Of a DNA stretch of 50,045 nt, positions 48,302 to 50,045 are shown piece by piece; within the stretch, counting starts at the first letter, position 1; every line of letters starts with the position of its first letter. The translations under genes were made by a program, and so were the position numbers. The notes under the pieces were generated by a model. The model did not search any database and had not been told where the DNA came from. It saw nothing but the letters and a program-made list of their open reading frames with translations. Origin of the DNA: Nemertoderma westbladi (lineage: Eukaryota > Xenacoelomorpha > Nemertodermatida > Nemertodermatidae); assembly GCA_032718475.1 (NCBI GenBank), contig JAUCBJ010008933.1:1-50045 (forward strand), read 5' to 3'.

Positions 48302-48390
48302 AATGATTTATCTCTGCTAGCTCACTACGTAAAGCACAGGACTTAGCGGATGGGAAAGTGGTGGGTGCGATCCTGGATGAGGTTTTTTTG
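48302..48390 (+). other. tRNA-like or SINE-head relic ending in a T-run
   Basis: TAGCTCACTACGTAAAGC (about 48318) resembles an A box and GTGGGTGCGATCC (48361-48373) a B box, followed 10 bases later by TTTTTTT, the polymerase III stop signal. The acceptor and anticodon stems do not pair well, so it is not a functional tRNA gene. It begins seven bases after the LINE target duplication. Confidence 0.4.
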
Positions 48391-48424
48391 TTTAATATTA
48401 AATTTCGATTTAAAGTTTAGGCAG

Positions 48425-50045
48425 TTTAGTACAGAAACATTTCGGTTGTTTCTATATAGATTACTGTTACAAGGTTAGTACAGAAACATTTCGTTGCTTT
48501 TCTCTCTATAGATTACTGTTACAAGGTTAGTACAGAAACATTTCGGTTGTTTCTCTATAGATTACTGTTACAAGGTTAGTACAGAAACATTTCGGTTGTT
48601 TCTCTATAGATTACTGTTACAAGGTTAGTACAGAAACATTTCGGTTGTTTCTATATAGATTACTGTTACAAGGTTAGTACAGAAACATTTCGGTTGTTTC
48701 TCTATAGATTACTGTTACAAGGTTAGTACAGAAACATTTCGTTGCTTTTCTCTATATAGATTACTGTTACAAGGTTAGTACAGAAACATTTCGGTTGTTT
48801 CTCTATAGATTACTGTTACAAGGTTAGTACAGAAACATTTCGGTTGTTTCTCTATAGATTACTGTTACAAGGTTAGTACAGAAACATTTCGGTTGTTTCT
48901 ATATAGATTACTGTTACAAGGTTAGTACAGAAACATTTCGTTGCTTTTCTCTCTATAGATTACTGTTACAAGGTTAGTACAGAAACATTTCGGTTGTTTC
49001 TCTATAGATTACTGTTACAAGGTTAGTACAGAAACATTTCGTTGCTTTTCTCTCTATAGATTACTGTTACAAGGTTAGTACAGAAACATTTCGGTTGTTT
49101 CTCTATATAGATTACTGTTACAAGGTTAGTACAGAAACATTTCGTTGCTTTTCTCTCTATAGATTACTGTTACAAGGTTAGTACAGAAACATTTCGGTTG
49201 TTTCTCTATATAGATTACTGTTACAAGGTTAGTACAGAAACATTTCGTTGCTTTTCTCTCTATAGATTACTGTTACAAGGTTAGTACAGAAACATTTCGG
49301 TTGTTTCTATATAGATTACTGTTACAAGGTTAGTACAGAAACATTTCGTTGCTTTTCTCTCTATAGATTACTGTTACAAGGTTAGTACAGAAACATTTCG
49401 GTTGTTTCTCTATAGATTACTGTTACAAGGTTAGTACAGAAACATTTCGGTTGTTTCTCTATAGATTACTGTTACAAGGTTAGTACAGAAACATTTCGTT
49501 GCTTTTCTCTCTATAGATTACTGTTACAAGGTTAGTACAGAAACATTTCGTTGCTTTTCTCTCTATAGATTACTGTTACAAGGTTAGTACAGAAACATTT
49601 CGGTTGTTTCTCTCTATAGATTACTGTTACAAGGTTAGTACAGAAACATTTCGGTTGTTTCTCTATAGATTACTGTTACAAGGTTAGTACAGAAACATTT
49701 CGGTTGTTTCTCTATAGATTACTGTTACAAGGTTAGTACAGAAACATTTCGGTTGTTTCTCTATAGATTACTGTTACAAGGTTAGTACAGAAACATTTCG
49801 GTTGTTTCTCTATAGATTACTGTTACAAGGTTAGTACAGAAACATTTCGTTGCTTTTCTCTCTATAGATTACTGTTACAAGGTTAGTACAGAAACATTTC
49901 GTTGTTTCTCTCTATAGATTACTGTTACAAGGTTAGTACAGAAACATTTCGGTTGTTTCTCTATAGATTACTGTTACAAGGTTAGTACAGAAACATTTCG
50001 GTTGTTTCTCTATAGATTACTGTTACAAGGTTAGTACAGAAACAT
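48425..50045. repeat. Satellite array, ~49-bp unit, about 32 copies, runs off the window
   Basis: The unit contains GGTTAGTACAGAAACATTTC and TATAGATTACTGTTACAA. Two main variants differ after CATTTC: GGTTGTTTCTCTATAG (A) and GTTGCTTTTCTCTCTATAG (B); minor forms have CTATATAG or CTCTATATAG. Unit length varies from 48 to 51. About 32 complete units plus a partial one at the window edge. Variants alternate B/A in the middle (about 48930-49400) and A predominates near the end. No coding sense is apparent. Confidence 0.95.

Noticed and set aside
48425-50045. CRISPR array or coding repeat
   Set aside because: Units abut without spacers, vary from 48 to 51 bp and are not a multiple of three; this is a satellite.

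Overview
The window looks like a stretch of invertebrate animal genome built almost entirely of transposable elements. No host protein-coding gene is recognisable. The evidence for an animal is the mix of BEL/Pao and Ty3/gypsy LTR retrotransposons, several CR1/L2-like and other non-LTR retrotransposons (LINEs), tRNA-derived SINEs, a large foldback element and tandem satellites. Frequent TAGGCCTA and ACCGGT words are compatible with a marine invertebrate, perhaps a deuterostome, but I cannot name the species.

Layout. 1-1260: a 5'-truncated, internally deleted LINE with its target duplication. 1570-2900: a foldback element with 49-bp tandem repeats in both arms, set inside an older dispersed repeat. 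3400-5710: two SINEs in opposite orientation, hairpins and short dispersed repeats. 5960-7550 (-), 8306-9370 (-) and 11700-14110 (+): decayed LINEs, with a tandemly duplicated segment at 8258-10723. 14145-24419: a complete BEL/Pao-type element with 1.6-kb LTRs and a 5-bp target duplication GTAAA. Its pol is mostly deleted, but it carries an extra GC-rich ORF (20040-22640) before the 3' LTR. 24421-25095 (-): another LINE tail. 25539-31197: a Ty3/gypsy element with a long open pol. 31212-31427: a minisatellite. 32512-40206: a second BEL/Pao element with gag, protease, RT, RNase H and integrase all recognisable but broken by point lesions. 41958-43751: an unrecognised ORF interrupted by two stops, in the same relative place as the extra ORF of the first BEL/Pao element. 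44740-46660 (-): a LINE whose endonuclease region is interrupted by a younger LINE (46658-48284, +). 48425-50045: a 49-bp satellite array that runs off the window.

How the parts fit. The intact LTR pair, target duplication and nearly identical LTRs show that the first BEL/Pao element moved recently although it has no RT, RNase H or integrase core. It must therefore have used enzymes supplied in trans. The most unusual content is its 3' ORF, which resembles a DEDD-type 3'-5' exonuclease-like fold (with doubtful catalytic residues) followed by zinc knuckles. Next in interest is the parallel layout of the second BEL/Pao element, and the arrays of UUCG-type hairpins inside the first element's LTRs. 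All protein assignments are from reading motifs by eye; no database search was possible.
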